A stretch of 64,000 bases of DNA, taken from the NCBI GenBank assembly GCA_015039465.1, contig MU130710.1:138857-202856 (forward strand). The letters run 5' to 3'. The position numbers and the translations under genes were made by a program. Under the pieces are notes generated by a model. That model did not search any database, was not told where the DNA came from, and saw nothing but the letters and a program-made list of their open reading frames with translations. Below, one piece after another: positions 10,537-25,180 of this stretch; the first letter of the stretch is position 1; each line of letters begins with the position of its first letter. The stretch comes from Phlegmacium glaucopus. Its lineage: Eukaryota > Basidiomycota > Agaricomycetes > Agaricales > Cortinariaceae.

Positions 10537-13020
10537 GAGTGGCGGATGTTTTGAGGTAAGCGCTGGCTGCTTTAATTGCGCGTTACACGCCGGGCGCTTG
10601 GAGTCGTGTTCTGTTTACTTCACTTTGGTCTCTCTTGAATCATCATTTAATTCCTTTTAGCCCCCCCAATTCTTTTTTTTTTGTGCTCCAAATCTGATTT
10701 CTACATCGCCTAGTGTGTATGCCAAAACCCTCCTCCCATTTACTTTAATTTCTCTGGGTATTATTGTCAACGTGGTACTCGAGCATGTACTCATATCTTC
10801 AAGTCTCTCTCTCTCTCTCTCTTATCATCCAGTGCTGATCTTCATTTCATTTCTCTCTCTCTGCTCGTGCATATCAAAGGTTTTCTCTTCTTCCTTCCCG
10901 CATCTCTTTTTTTTTACGATCCATTTTCTTTTGATCGTATCATATTACACGGTTCGCGACGACTTCTATCACACGTTATCATGATTTCACTTTTTTCTTT
11001 TATTTATGTACTGACCAATGTCAACTACCATCTCAAATTGAATTTCTCTCGGTCATTGATGTTTTTTTCCCCAGACCACCCTTGTGTCTGCTCAAATAGA
11101 AAAAGCTTGGGTGGCCCAATCGCTTTCAGACTACCGCTGTACTACACCCCGGAACCACCCTTGGCAGAGTCGACCATCTTAACATAGTACTTACGCCAAG
11201 CAATGACGAACATAATAATTGTACCCGAAATATTCTCAATTCCTCTTTCTAATTCCCACTGCCTTGCTCAAGCAGCCTGCAAGGCCATCGGAAACTTATG
11301 GTAAGCAACTAACAACTTCAAGGCACGAAATGGCATTTAGTCATCTGAGGTGTCGAGTATTCTCAGCCGCACTATTTCATTATGCATTTTTCTGCAGGAG
11401 GAGGCATCCTTGGCGGGACCCGCTACATCAAAAGCGGAGCGTCAAGAAAGGCCAGTAAGTGGACAGGCGCCCGTGAGAATCGCAGCGAGTGCGACTCACG
11501 ACCCTTAGCCTAGGTTCTGGGCCCTCATAGGCCCTCATACCATTTTTGTTTTTTTTTGTCTGAATTCTGCTATGTAGTTTCCGGTTAACGACTTGCCAGC
11601 GTCGGGGACAGGTTGTCCGAAAACCGTTTGTCGTTATTAGATTAATATCAGATAACGTCAGGCTCTCGTGACTCTCGCCGATTGGTGTTCGCGATTCTAA
11701 TTTCCGGAGTCCGAGTCTTCTGTTCCGGAAACGTAACGCCGACGCCCAAGACGCGTGCGCGTTTTTAGCAAATGTCGGCGATGGTCACGGCGCAACCTCA
11801 TCTCTTCTTTCTTAAATCATCTTTATCTTTATTGTATATGTTATCTTACGTGCCACTGGTCGAATAGGCAGCTGCCAACACACGCTCCCAGCACTCTTTT
11901 TGCCAACTTGAAGTTTATTGGATTACCCAGCAGTTTGGGTAAACGAGATTTCCCAGTCTCATGTGGTAATGATGGGTCTTGTGCCGTAACCCCCCCCACA
12001 TCGCTTCTTTGCTTCTCCCACCTGGCGCCTCTCCTTAACAAGGCACGCCCTCGCTAAACGAAGGAACGACGCCTGCAGCGTCTTCACATCCATTGGCCTC
12101 TAAACCCAACCAACTCGACAATTCCATCAACTTTATCAGAACTCAACCCTCTGCTAGGTATCAAGAAATCTCTCGTCGTGGTTGTCGTCATCATCCTCGC
12201 GACACCTGAGATTTGAACTTTATTCACTGGATAGGCTCGGGTTTGTGTATTTGTAAATTTCCTTTTCTTTCAAACCCGCCATAGAACTATGTTTGATAGT
12301 TTTTAATTTTAATTTGTCCAATAAGATGACCTGCTGAGTAGTGTCATAAGTACTGTTGGACAGTGGGATTTCTGAAATTTTGACTAACTCACTCCCACAG
12401 TGGGAACAAATTCCCGACAGAAAAGGTTCTGTAGTTTTGGGACGCATATATAGACGATGATTATGGGCTTGGCCGGGGAACGTAGTACCACTGGCAGTTG
12501 ATCTACGTCAAGGCCTTAGATGCGCCGTAAGGAGAGTGGTTACTGCGAAACCCAACAGCCCAAGTGATGCGAATGGTTAGTTCTAATTTTAGAGGACCGA
12601 GGTTAATAGTGAAACTGAATAGTTATACGTAATTGTTTCTTTTTTCCCTGATTTCACGGGCTGAGAGTAATTGTCACATAGTAGTTGTCGCAACTTATTC
12701 TTGTCATTGCACCACTGCTGACTGGCCAGATATGGCCCGGGGAACGGTTGCGGTCTCCATCCACTGCAGTACCCATCCATCAGTAACTTCAAGTGGCCTT
12801 TCAACGCATGGACGTCGCAAACTGTCTTTCGGATTGTTAGAACCTGATAGATCTCTCTCGGAGTGCAACCCTGGATTAACGCCTGAGAAGCCTTTCTGTC
12901 AAGCTGTCATAGCTAAAATTTCGTGATTTACCGGAAAACAATCCCTACTGGGATTATGTGGGATTGATAGGATATAAAGATAGTGAAGAAATTATTACCC
13001 CCTGTGCTATTCCTTAAGTT
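10537..13020. other. Gene-poor spacer with CT microsatellite
   Basis: No gene is recognised. It begins with the T-rich 3' flank of the preceding gene and contains a CT tract at about 10804-10822. Remaining frames are under about 110 codons and lack domains. The last hundreds of bases should hold the promoter of the DUF6534 gene. Confidence 0.45.
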
Positions 13021-14668
13021 ATGTCAAATTCTACTGCCCCGCCAGATGTCCCAGTGTCGGAAGCGATCTTGCTGCTGTAAGCGACGTTTCTGCCCGCCTC
13101 TATTCGATGGCTAACCTATATTAACAGAGTCGGTCCTATGGTAGGCCAATCAACTTCATTTTCAATAACCGACACCAATTAGGAAGGCAATGTAGTTGGT
13201 TGGTTCCTTGATGAGCTATATGCTTTTTGGCATATCCATCGTCCAACTGTGTTTGTGATCCTTTTTGGTTTCTTGGCTGAGAAACGTAACATTGATTCAT
13301 GGGTTACAGACTTGTACAATATTAGATTCCCCAGCGACAAGTTCATAATTCAATTTTCCGGTATTTTCGTTTTTCATTCCTACAGTCACCCGGCGTTCCC
13401 TTATGGCTGGATCAACAGTGTACATGATCTTTCTATTGGATATTTTTCAAAGTGTCGCTGTGGGGTCATTGGCTTGGCATGCTCTATGTTCGGGTTGGGG
13501 TCGTTTTAATGCCCTCCTATTCCCTGGGTGGACATTTTCTGCTGTTCCAGCGGTAACAGGAATTGGTGAGTAATAGTGAAATATGTGTCTCGGAGGATGC
13601 TAAGGAAAGATCAACCTGGAAGTTTCTGCTTGGGTTCAAATCTTCTACGCTTGGCGCATCCATGTCATGGTTAATTGGAGAATCATTCCAATTGTCATCG
13701 TCGTGGTCAGTCTTCTCAATTCTTCCCTTTTTTTCTCTACTCAGTCCTGGGTATATAATATAGATAGCACTTGCGCAAACCGCGGCTGCCCTTTCAATAG
13801 CAATTGGCGTAAGTGTTCAACAGTTACCATCATTCCTGATCGCAAGTTTATCTTGGGTTCTGTAGTTTATACCTCTCAAAAGCATTTTACTGCTTCATGG
13901 CATGTTCCCGAGAACGATCGTAAGTCCCGGATCATAATCAATTATGCAGAAGATTCAATGTGTTCTTGACAGGTTTGGCTTGGTGGCGCAGCCCTGGCGG
14001 ATGTGGTATGCATCTCTTCTCATCGATGTCTATCAGCTTCTTAATTTCAGCCTTGCGTCTATGTAGATTGTATCAATTTCTATGGTTTATGTGGTAGGTC
14101 ATTATACCATTAACACCTATCTTCATTCGCAGATAATTGTCATTGTTTCTATCATTACTAGCTCTATGCCGCAAAGAAACGTGCCTTTGGAGGCACCGAA
14201 AAGGTCCTCAATCGCTTGATTCGTTCCACTGTTGAGACTGGTGTCATAACAACATTTTGTGCCACAATGGAACTTGGTTTCTTCCTGGGCCTTCCAAACA
14301 CCAACATTCACGTTCTTTTGTGCGTTTATTTCCTTATAATCTCTGCCTTGACTCTAATTAAAAAAATTCCAGTGCTTTGATGTTGTCCAAACGTAAGTTT
14401 CCAGTATACGTGCTTGATGCCTGACAATCATTAAATCTATTTTCTTCCAATTCTTACCTTTACAGTGTACTCAAACACGCTCATGACATCTCTAAATTCT
14501 CGCAATATTGGTTCTTCCCAAGGTTCGAAACACCAAGGGACGTGGAACAGTGGGATATCGTCTCAGGGCTATGAACATAGTACCAGTACTTCAATGGGAA
14601 TCATTCATGTTTCAACCGACGTCGAAGTATCCGACCGACTCTCCCCACCCAAAAAACGAGTTGAGTAA
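13021..14668 (+). CDS. DUF6534-type multi-pass membrane protein
   Basis: The ATG at 13021 starts MSNSTAPPDVPVSEAILLL. Many short introns follow. Recoverable exons give YMLFGISIVQL, SDKFIIQFS, GSTVYMIFLLDIFQSVA, SAWVQIFYAWRIHVM (about 13622-13700), IALAQTAAALSIAI, VWLGGAALADV, ISMVYV, KRAFGGTEKVLNRLIRSTVE (about 14172-14235) and finally SKLYSNTLMTSLNSRN. The order of hydrophobic helices and the C-terminal KLYSN..M..LNSR block are typical of the fungal DUF6534 family, which are about seven-helix integral membrane proteins of unknown role, expanded in mushrooms. The stop used is TAA at 14666-14668. A donor at about 14663 spliced to an acceptor before 14723 would give a slightly longer tail. The exon borders near 13150-13370 are my least certain part. 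Confidence 0.75.
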
Positions 14669-14779
14669 TTCTTTTTAGAACTTGCCAAAATGGCGCTAAC
14701 AATCTTTTTTCTGTCTCTGCAGGTTTACGAAGAGCGAGACGTCGAGATGTCAAGATTTCAAGTTGACGGAGTATAATTG

Positions 14780-16685
14780 ATATTATATGGATGGTGTGGA
14801 TTATATACCACTTGTACATTTGTTTTGCGATGTTCTCGAAGAGTACTGGAAGAGTTATCGGATTTATGGTTTTTTAAATTATTTATTATGTGCATTTATG
14901 TGAAATACCCGAAGATGTAGGGAAATAGTGAAACGCGGGGATGATAGGAGTTGTTTAGAAATAATTTATCAATTTTTTCTATATATATGTCAAGTGGGAA
15001 AATGAGAATATACAGAAATTACACATTTGATCAAAGTCACCACTTTTAGTCCCCATAAAGATAGTAAAAGTGTTTTGGAGTACTGTTGAGTGCCAATTGC
15101 AACGTTCAAGTTGGTGCCAGTCTAAGGGAACGCCATCAGTTCAAATGAATACTGAGAAATTTCTTTGGGTTCGAATCCAGGCCTGTCGCTACTGCGCGAT
15201 TCTTTTTCAGTTCTTAATTAGAACTTTCTGTACTATACGAAAGGACTCCTCCGGTGTTGGTTTTTCCGATGCCTGCATTCGGACGAAGCTTGGCTCCCAC
15301 ATGCTTAGAGCAATTGTCGCACACCTTCCATGAATAGATAGTAGTTGTAGCAACAATTGAAAGCTTTTTTCTATTAGAACGTTATATAGCACGGTTGAAT
15401 AACCTACTTCGCACTGCGCAGATGTGTCTCTCAACTCGTGATCAACCTCAGCATCAACATCTTCAGTTCAAGGCTCTATTCTCGTCATTTCACCCGCGGA
15501 ATCCGTACCTATGTCTTTGCTCGTATCCAAAACACGGTCTACGCATCAATTCTGACTGCCCAAAAGTAGCTCGAAGAACGGTTCCGGTCTCCATCCAGTC
15601 TACTAAGTAGTACGCATGCATCAGCAACTTGACTTTTCAGCTACTATCGCAAGAGATGCCACGCAACTTTGAAGGCATGTCTGATTGAAGCTCGTCATGG
15701 CACTCGAAGGCTAAGTCAATTTCACTGGCAACTTGTCATGGCACCTCGAAGGCTAAATCAATTTCAACAAGCTGTCTTGCTTTCGTGTCACTTTTAGCAA
15801 AGTACTCTGTTACTACCGGGGAGCGAACATCATGAGTGTCTTTCCTTGTAAGAGAGAGAGGTTTTTTTAGAACAGGTGGAGACGGGTTGCAATCACCAAT
15901 GCAGCCCGATGATGATCAACCCTTAAGCTGGTCACGGTGTATATCCTTGTATATCGACATATGTTAATCCCCGGAAAGTTTCTTGCACATTAATAGTTAT
16001 GATACTAAAATAGGACTCGGACGTTAAAAGACCGCGATATTGGTTGGACGTCATACTAGTAAGGCCCTTGGTTGTTTTTTCTATGTAGTTCAAGTTGAAT
16101 CATGAATGGCATTGAGTAACAATTTTGGTGTAAGACACCAGGTCCCATAAATTCCCCCACCCACACTTCAAGCTTCACCGGTCACCTACGGCTTCATGAG
16201 AGTTTATTCAAATCTACTTGAGAGGAACCAGGAGGAACCAACTGGAACCACTGGGAATTATTCACGTTCCTTACAGGACCTGGCGCATCAGTTACGATCA
16301 TAACCTTGGAGATAGCGGAGGGATTTTACTTACATAAATTGGAGTGATGCCATCAATCATTTGAAATTCCTGCCGCGGAGCTCCCGCCAACCCTGTAACT
16401 CTCGGTAACCGTTTCCATCATCTGCTCAGCCAAAATTATAATGCAAACCTGGCATCTATGTACAAGAAATGTCCAAATGGCCCGAAATGCGCCATTCATA
16501 TGTCAACTGCTCCTTGATGCCTTGATTTTCAGATTTTGGTGAGAACTTCTGACTTAAAAATACATCTAAATAACTTGAACTTTGCACTACTGTAGTATAA
16601 CTATTGGGAATGAGCACACGACTGTATTATACACCACATTGTCCAAACCTTGAACTTGTCATTCCTCTGTCGGTTCTGATTTTTC
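14780..16685. other. Spacer between DUF6534 and GMC genes
   Basis: No protein gene is recognised in about 1.9 kb. It contains the tRNA-Leu-like remnant at about 15106-15187. A block near 15575-15600 resembles 12738-12762 (both contain GAACGGTT.CGGTCTCCATC), so part of it is dispersed repeat. The promoter of the GMC gene lies at the right end. Confidence 0.45.
15106..15187 (+). repeat. tRNA-Leu-like remnant (possible SINE head)
   Basis: An A-box-like TTGGTGCCAGTCTAAGG at 15111-15127 and a perfect B box GGTTCGAATCC at 15169-15179 are spaced as in a tRNA with a long variable arm. The middle resembles a tRNA-Leu(CAA) anticodon region. The acceptor ends do not pair, so it is not a functional tRNA gene. 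Confidence 0.35.
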
Positions 16686-19339
16686 ATGGTTTTCTTCTTT
16701 AATCATCTTTCTCTGCTTGTACTTTCTGTGGCTGCGGTCACATCATCGGTGTCAGGGGCACTGTTCACAAACCCATCTCAAGTGCCCAAGAACACGAAGT
16801 ATGACTTCATCATCGTCGGTGGTAAGTGCATCTTTGCCAGTCTACAAGCCCAGAACTAATAACAAGATCAAACCTATCGTTTGGAATTTAGGTGGGGCGG
16901 GAGGTGCCGTTTTAGCAAATCGTCTGACCGAATTGCCTGGGTTCCATGTCCTCTTAATCGAGGCAGGCTCATCGTTAGTTTTTTCCAGTTATTTGTGATT
17001 ACTTGAATTAATGTATATCTTAGGGACTTCAACAACCCGGCCATCACAATACCGGGTCTCGCTGCTACCCTAACCAACACACAGTTTGTGAGTTCAAGAT
17101 TCTTGTGTTGTTACATATAGCATGACAATAAATGTCTCAGGACTGGAATTTCACTACTGTCAACCAACCTGGAATGAATGGTAGACCCCTCGCGTATCCG
17201 CGCGGCCACGTACTTGGAGGGTCGACATCCATAAGTGGGTCTCTCCTTCCCTAACAATGGTGTTATGATGGCCCGTGGTTAACGTGTTACGGTAGACTTC
17301 ATGGCATTTACTCGTGGTTCGAAGGATGACTATAATCGGTGGGCCAAAGTTACTGGCGACCAAGGATGGTCATGGAATTCTCTGTTCCCGTACATGTTGA
17401 AGGTGAACGCCCGCTCCACACCACACTTTCGTCTACACACTTACAATACATATTTTTAGATGGAAAGAATCACTCAACCTGTTGATAATCGGAATACAGC
17501 AGGCGAATTTAACCCCAGTGTACATGGAACTTCCGGTACGTCCCCCCATACTCGATGACGTTGAAGAGAGAGGTTAACATTACTATGACAGGACCTGTAA
17601 ACACAAGTTTACCCGCCCAACTGGTTTCGACGGACAATATAATATTACAAGCGTCTCAGCAACTCTCATCAGAGTTTCCTTTTAATCTTGACTTTAATTC
17701 TGGCAATACAATCGGCATTGGTGAGGTTCTCGGCCTTTCCTCGTAATCTGCGTTAATCTAATTTCCACTTAGGTTGGGCACAATTCACGGTTCGGCATCT
17801 TGCAAATTTATTCGGTGATCAAATGCTCATATCTGTAAGGACAGATTAGCGATGGGCAGCGTGCCAGCGCGGCTACCTCTTATATTGCACCCGCTCTTGC
17901 GAATCACCCAAACCTCGATGTCCTAGTCAACACAGTCGTTACTAGGGTCTTGGAGACAGGCACTCAGTCTGGCAAGCCTGTTTTTAGAGGAGTGGAATTC
18001 GCCCAATCAGCTTCAAGTAACTATCTCCCTTTTATTCAAACTCCGTGACTATATCCACACCCACAGGTCCTAGGCAGGTGTTGAACGCCACCAAGGAAGT
18101 CATACTTTCAGCTGGGGCAGTTAAGACTCCCCATATCCGTGAGTGTTGTGTCCAAATCGTTCTCCATGTCATGCTGAACAACATCTATCAATAGTCATGC
18201 TTTCTGGCATTGGAAGGCCCGCAGATCTCTCACCTTTTGGAATTAATACTATTGTCAACCTTCCTGATGTAGGACAAAATTTGCAGGTACAAACGTTCGA
18301 CCATCTTCTTGAAAGTTCGATATAAATTTCCATGTTTTAGGATCATCCTCTTGTGACATCATCCTTCTCAGTCAATGAATCTGTTACCACTCTCGATCCG
18401 TTACTAGAAAATGGAACTTTTGCTGCAATCCAATTCGCCCAATGGGAGAATAATCATAGTGGAGAGTTGGCCCTTGGCGCAGCTAACCAGCTTGGTTGGT
18501 TGCGTCTTCCCAAAAATGCTTCAATCTTTCAAACTGTCCAAGATCCAAGTGCTGGTCCTACATCCGCTCATTTTGAATTTATTTTGAGTGTTAGTTGATT
18601 CATTTAATTTATCTTTCAGTTTATGCTCCCCTCTCTGACATGCCTTCCTGTACAAATAGGATGAATTTCTGTCCTTCACTGAGCCTTTCCCGACCAGCGG
18701 TAATTTCTTTACCATGTTCACTAACCTCGTATCTCCTCTTGCTCGTAAGCCCCATCGTCCTTGAATTTATTTAAATATATAGCAATTTTAACAATTGATT
18801 TCAACAGGTGGTAATCTCTCCTTGCGATCGTCAAGCCCCTTCGACTCTCCTGTCATCAACCCCAACTTTTTAGGCAACCAGTTCGATATCTTCGCCATGC
18901 GTGAATCTATTAAAGCTGCTAGGACCTTTATGGCTGCACCAGCTTGGAATGGATGGATTACCGGGGAAGTGGGTGCCTTCGCACAAGCACAGACAGACGC
19001 CCAAATTGAACAATACGTGCGAAACACTTGCTCGACTGTGAATCACGTCGCTGGAACAGTTGCGATGGGAAAGACAGGCAGTACGGGTAGTGGGACTGGG
19101 GCACTTAATTCCGATTTGACTGTTAAAGGAACTGTAGGTTTGAGAGTTGTGGATGCTTCCACTTTTGTAAGTATTTTTTTCTTCCTTCTGATCATCACTG
19201 TAATATTTCACTTATTTAATATACCACACTATAGCCGTTTATCCCAGCGGCCCACACACAAACCCCAACATATATTGTTGCGGAGCGGGCTGCGGATCTG
19301 ATCAAACAAACATGGAGCTCCGGATCGGGGGGTCACTAA
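16686..19339 (+). CDS. GMC oxidoreductase, aryl-alcohol-oxidase type, secreted
   Basis: The ATG at 16686 opens a hydrophobic signal peptide (FFNHLSLLVLSVAAVTSSVS). Next comes the dinucleotide-binding motif YDFIIVGGGAGGAVLANRL split by an intron, then LLIEAGSS. The flavin-loop signature is PRGHVLGGST (about 17200-17225). The second GMC signature is seen as VILSAGAVKTPHIL.MLSGIG (about 18100-18215). The C-terminal catalytic pair is the His in NHVAGTVAMG (about 19039-19070) and the His in PFIPAAHTQTPTY (about 19235-19265). The protein ends SWSSGSGGH-like before TAA at 19337-19339. More than ten short introns are needed; one near 17800-17850 uses a weaker GTTCGG donor. These FAD enzymes oxidise aromatic or aliphatic alcohols to aldehydes and make H2O2 outside the cell, feeding lignin-degrading peroxidases. 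The exact substrate cannot be read. All exons appear open, so I call it intact. Confidence 0.88.
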
Positions 19340-21588
19340 CAAGTCTGGATTGACGGAACCTGGGACAAATAACTCTCCTTACTTATAATAATAATGATTC
19401 TTCTTATCTTTAATGGTGAAGTGTTTGCAAAAAAATAAATATAGCAGACATCCGGCAGCAGTGGTTAACATAAGATGCTATACTACTAGTGAAGCAGTGC
19501 GGTTGGAGACAAATAGGACCTGGATAAATCAACTGTTGTAAAATCTAGGCAGCAGTGATAATGATACCGATCACTAACGCCACAGTTTGCAAGAAGTAAA
19601 ACCAGTCACTCGGATGAGATAATCCGCCCTAGACGGGCCCCAAGCACGAAAAGAAGTGATGTATCCTGGTTTGAAGTAAAAATCTTCCAGGACCAAGGTT
19701 ATATTGCTGAGTGATGCGAGAGAAATAATAATAATCCGGTAGTAGCGGAATGGCAGGTGAGGTGCAAAATCAGTTGTCAATAAGCCACTGGCAGTTTGTG
19801 GGTAATCAAATGTCAAGACGCATGGATGGGAAACACCAACAGGTGGCTCTTTCACATGTCTCGCTTGATTATCATGATAGGTTTCATGCATCAGAAATAT
19901 CTTATGGAACAAGAAGGCAGGAGCCAGAATATTCCAACCTTCAAAATGCCATGGCATCGGGGGACTTGAATAGCCTAGTCTGGATGTTCATAGGGCATTG
20001 GCCGAGACAATGGTAAAGTAGATAAGCTAGTTTTCTGTAAGCCACGAATGTACCAGATAGTGGCCACCCAACAAATGATGTATGAAGGTCGGCGTCAGTT
20101 GACTAGATATTCATCCGTTAGAACAACTCTTGCCCCATCAACCTGATACTCGCCTATATCGAGTCAAATACATAGGTTACAAACGTGTGTTCCAGAGCTA
20201 TCGTTAACTCTGGGTGGTATTTGTATGGTTCAAAAAACAGACAACTTGAAGATGCGACATCAGAAGCGAGAGGTGCTAGCAAGATTAACAATACTTACAT
20301 AGGATAAATGACACACTGCGCTGCATTCCTAGCATTCATACTGTGGATCCTTACAATCAATCCACCACCTTGCCTGCCCCTGCCAGAATTTCCAACAAGC
20401 GATCTAGCCTGACTCATTACTCAAAATCGATACAAGAGGTAGTGACGTAGTCTGGTATTCGAGCCATTCCGTAGAAACATCAACCGTAAAAACAAACGCG
20501 GCCGTTGGTGTAGAGATACGGAAGGGCTACTTGGATTTTTGTTGTAGACGGGGCAGGCAGCATTGAGTAGATTCAAGGCATCCGTTATGATCCTACAATG
20601 ACGAGGCGAATTCATTACGAGTCCCCTTTAGGGGCTCGTTTCTGCAAGACTTGCCGGTAACTTCCGTGATTGCACGTGTTGATGGTGATGGCCTTGTTTG
20701 CCGCGCGAAACCAATTTACTCATTGTCAATCGCGTCTTTAAGAAACTCAACGCTCACGAAGACGCTATAAAAAATACCAGTATAATTTCATTTGGAGGGA
20801 CTCGTATATGCCACGCGGAGCGATGGCCCTCACCCACAAGTCAATGTCCGCTATGCCGGGCGCTATCAACGATTGGAACAAGTTTACTATTGGCGAACAC
20901 ATTCTTACTTGCTGCATGCTTCAATTTTTGCGACTCTACGACGCCAGTTGTGGCTGTACCTGCGGGACACGCGGATTCTGTTGCTGATTCCACAATTGCC
21001 GACTGGAGGGGGTGTCTTGAAATCTTGAGATCTCCGATGAGGAAGAGAGTGCTGTAAGAAATCGTGGCAGAAGGAACATCCCTCGATAATGTCCGGGATG
21101 CATTCTTGTCATCTTCAGATGTAGACCAACGATCAACCAACGATATAGGTCACAAATGATAAATGATTACTGATTAGATTTCCTATATGCCTGCAGCTGC
21201 GTGATCGTTTTATTTTGTATATGTATTATGATGCTCATTTTATGGCTTGGATCTTCGCACCGCTCGGTCTGGAATTCACAGTTCATTTGGTGCAGCGATG
21301 GACGTGATTTATCAATTAGCTGTGATCGGAAAAATGAGATACAAGTGATGTATCCCCTCAAGGCTCACATCTGGCTGTGGTCTTTCTTTCATGGTCTGTA
21401 ATTTCTGAGATATACCAGAGCCCGTACTAATCACAGAGAGAACTGGCAGGAGCATGCTATTTATTTTCGTATTTGGACTCCAGTTTGCATCCAATAAGAC
21501 ATGATGTCATTCTGATGTTCAGAAATATCGATTTATATATAAGAAAACAATTTTCTGTTATCCCAACCACCCAGAGAAATATCAAACC
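19340..21588. other. Spacer without recognised gene
   Basis: About 2.2 kb follow the GMC stop. Short frames exist on both strands but none shows a domain, and their coding-like stretches are not supported by splice context. I see no TIR or LTR. Confidence 0.45.
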
Positions 21589-22654
21589 ATGATTGTGCGT
21601 ATGGGCTTCAGTCGATCCTTTTTACATATATCTTCTAGCAAATCAAGGTTGGCATAAACGGGTCCGTGTCTTTCTTTCTGTGCTGTTTTTCTGACAGATG
21701 CCTGGTCGACGATAGTTTTGGTTAAATATATGCGCATTTTAATGCTCCTATAAGTACTCGATTTATGGTCACTTCCAAAGGCCACGTCTAGGCGAAGGAT
21801 GGAAAGATTTTCATTGAAGGCAAACCCATTCAGGTCTTCAATGAGAAAGAACCCGCCATCAAATGGGGCAACATCGTTGAATCGACAAGAATCCTCATAA
21901 CCGCAGAGAAGTGTGTTTATCTGCACTGAGTTTTGTAATGCCAAATGACGCGTTGAACATCAGAGCCAACGCCCATTTGAAGGCTGGTGCCAAGAAAGTC
22001 ATCATTTTCAACACCCTCCTGCTGACGCGCTGATGTATGTATGCGGTGTTAACCTCCATAAATATGATCCAGGTCGGAGCATCGTGCATATTCCTGCTTC
22101 GATTATGTTTCTGGATGACAATCCGACGGTGTTGTCTATTTAGATCTCAAACGCGTCCTGCACTTCCAGCGCACCTCTTGCTATAACAAGTACGCTATCC
22201 TAGAGGGTTTGATGATGACTGTCCATTTTCTACTACTGCCACTCAGGAGGCCCTTGGCACAATGATTGGCATGGAGGGTGCAGCGTCAATAACAACATTA
22301 TCCCCGCTATCACCAATGACATCCCCTCTCTGAACGTTCGTGTATTGAGGTTTCATTATTTTTTTCTATATAGCGGCATGGCCTTCCGTGTCCTACCATC
22401 GACCTTTTTCATATAGCGGGATGGCTTTCCGTGTCCCTACTATGGTAGTACTATCGACGTTTCTGTCGATCTCGTGGTACGCCTCGGGCAAGGCGCCACT
22501 TGTTTCAAGGAGGCTGCAAAAAAGCTGACGAACAAGTGTCTCGACTGAATGGAATTCAACGTTGCGCTCGGACCGGAATTGGGCTCAACTTTGTCAAGCT
22601 GATCGCCTGGAAAAGGTTACTATCGCCGAGGTAGATGCCAAGTCGCACAACTAG
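21589..22654 (+). pseudogene. Degenerate GAPDH copy
   Basis: Fragments of glyceraldehyde-3-phosphate dehydrogenase appear in the right order but in shifting frames. They are [21 protein letters not shown] coding at about 21820-21872, AHLKAGAKKVIIF-like at about 21968-22010, SNASCTTS-like around the active-site Cys at about 22144-22180, [13 protein letters not shown] at about 22278-22305, MAFRVPT and VDLVVRL at about 22420-22485, and ELGSTLSS-like NFVKLIAW at about 22575-22615. Premature stops and indels interrupt it throughout, and large parts of the middle are missing. It lies in the same orientation about 330 bp upstream of the intact gene. It is therefore an old tandem duplicate or a decayed second gpd gene. 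It keeps traces of introns, arguing against a retrocopy. Confidence 0.85.
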
Positions 22655-22898
22655 AGTAGTACTGTCAATGTGGCTCTTTGCCTTGGCTTATCATGAGTAG
22701 ATTTTTTACAGAGATTTGTATCATCATTTGAGTCTTGGACTGGCCCAGGCCATGGAGTTTGAGAGTGATAGTCGTATTCTCAGCACCCAGCGGCAGAGAA
22801 CTAGAGCGAACTCGCACGTCGATCTAGAGTTTCATTATGTAAGTTGTTTGATAATCCATCGATAGATAAAAATTGTACGAAAAAGGAATCAGGTAAGG

Positions 22899-22986
22899 TT
22901 TATAAGACTCCTCTCTTCCTCCTTCCTTGCGTATTTCTCCGTTCTCAAATCTTTCAATACCCTCTCATTCATAAACAAGTATAACA
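22899..22986 (+). promoter_or_regulatory. GAPDH core promoter and CT-rich leader
   Basis: A TATA-like TTTATAAG at 22899-22906 is followed by a pyrimidine-rich stretch (about 22907-22950) and then an A-rich leader up to the ATG at 22987. A TATA plus CT-rich block is the usual layout of strongly expressed basidiomycete gpd promoters. Confidence 0.6.
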
Positions 22987-24519
<1,533 letters not shown>

Positions 24520-25180
24520 ATGAAATGGTCTTTTTGTCACTTGGATGAAGAAGGAAAAAAGAGATTCAATTAGTCAATAAGTATGGGTACAACGCGTTCT
24601 ATTTCTTTTCGCATACATAAAATCAAGAGAAAATATGTCTTTATGGCCATGTGTATATCTTACTAAGTTAGTAGACCTTTTTGTACATGTATGATATCGT
24701 TGAAATACGAAGTATAGAAGATTCCTGCATGGATATATATCATATTGTCCCACTTACAAAGATACTCAATGTCGTCCTGAGAACGGAGATATTTTGGTCT
24801 CCGATAAAGACGATGAAGCCTAATGCACGTTCGTGAAGCTTCACTCTAATCATGCAAACGTTTCTCTGTCGTTTGAATAGTCAGAATAAAGATGACTGTC
24901 AGTTTTAATATCGTTGGGCTGAATTTCTCGTAAGTTAACTCTGGACTGGTCACTGGACTTCACTGGAAATCATTATCAAGGAGGCATTATTTTGGTTTAT
25001 TTACGCGATCAAATTCTCGATCACGTGTCCGACGCGTCGTGTCGGCTTTCTAAGTTTGTTCCAACTACAGTATTGAACCACCATCAACAGGTCCTTTTTG
25101 CCGGGTCGTTCCCGCAAATTACGAGAGAGAGAAGATTTTCGAACTGGAGTACAAAGGTTCTGACCTTTAAATATCAAGAG
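24520..25180. other. GAPDH 3' region and upstream region of coiled-coil gene
   Basis: No gene is recognised. The frame of the next gene is open upstream to about 24992, but the ATG at 25181 gives the more natural N-terminus (MWSKITNALKNH). Confidence 0.5.

Noticed and set aside
15106..15187. Functional tRNA-Leu
   Set aside because: The acceptor ends do not pair and the D-arm is altered; kept only as a remnant.
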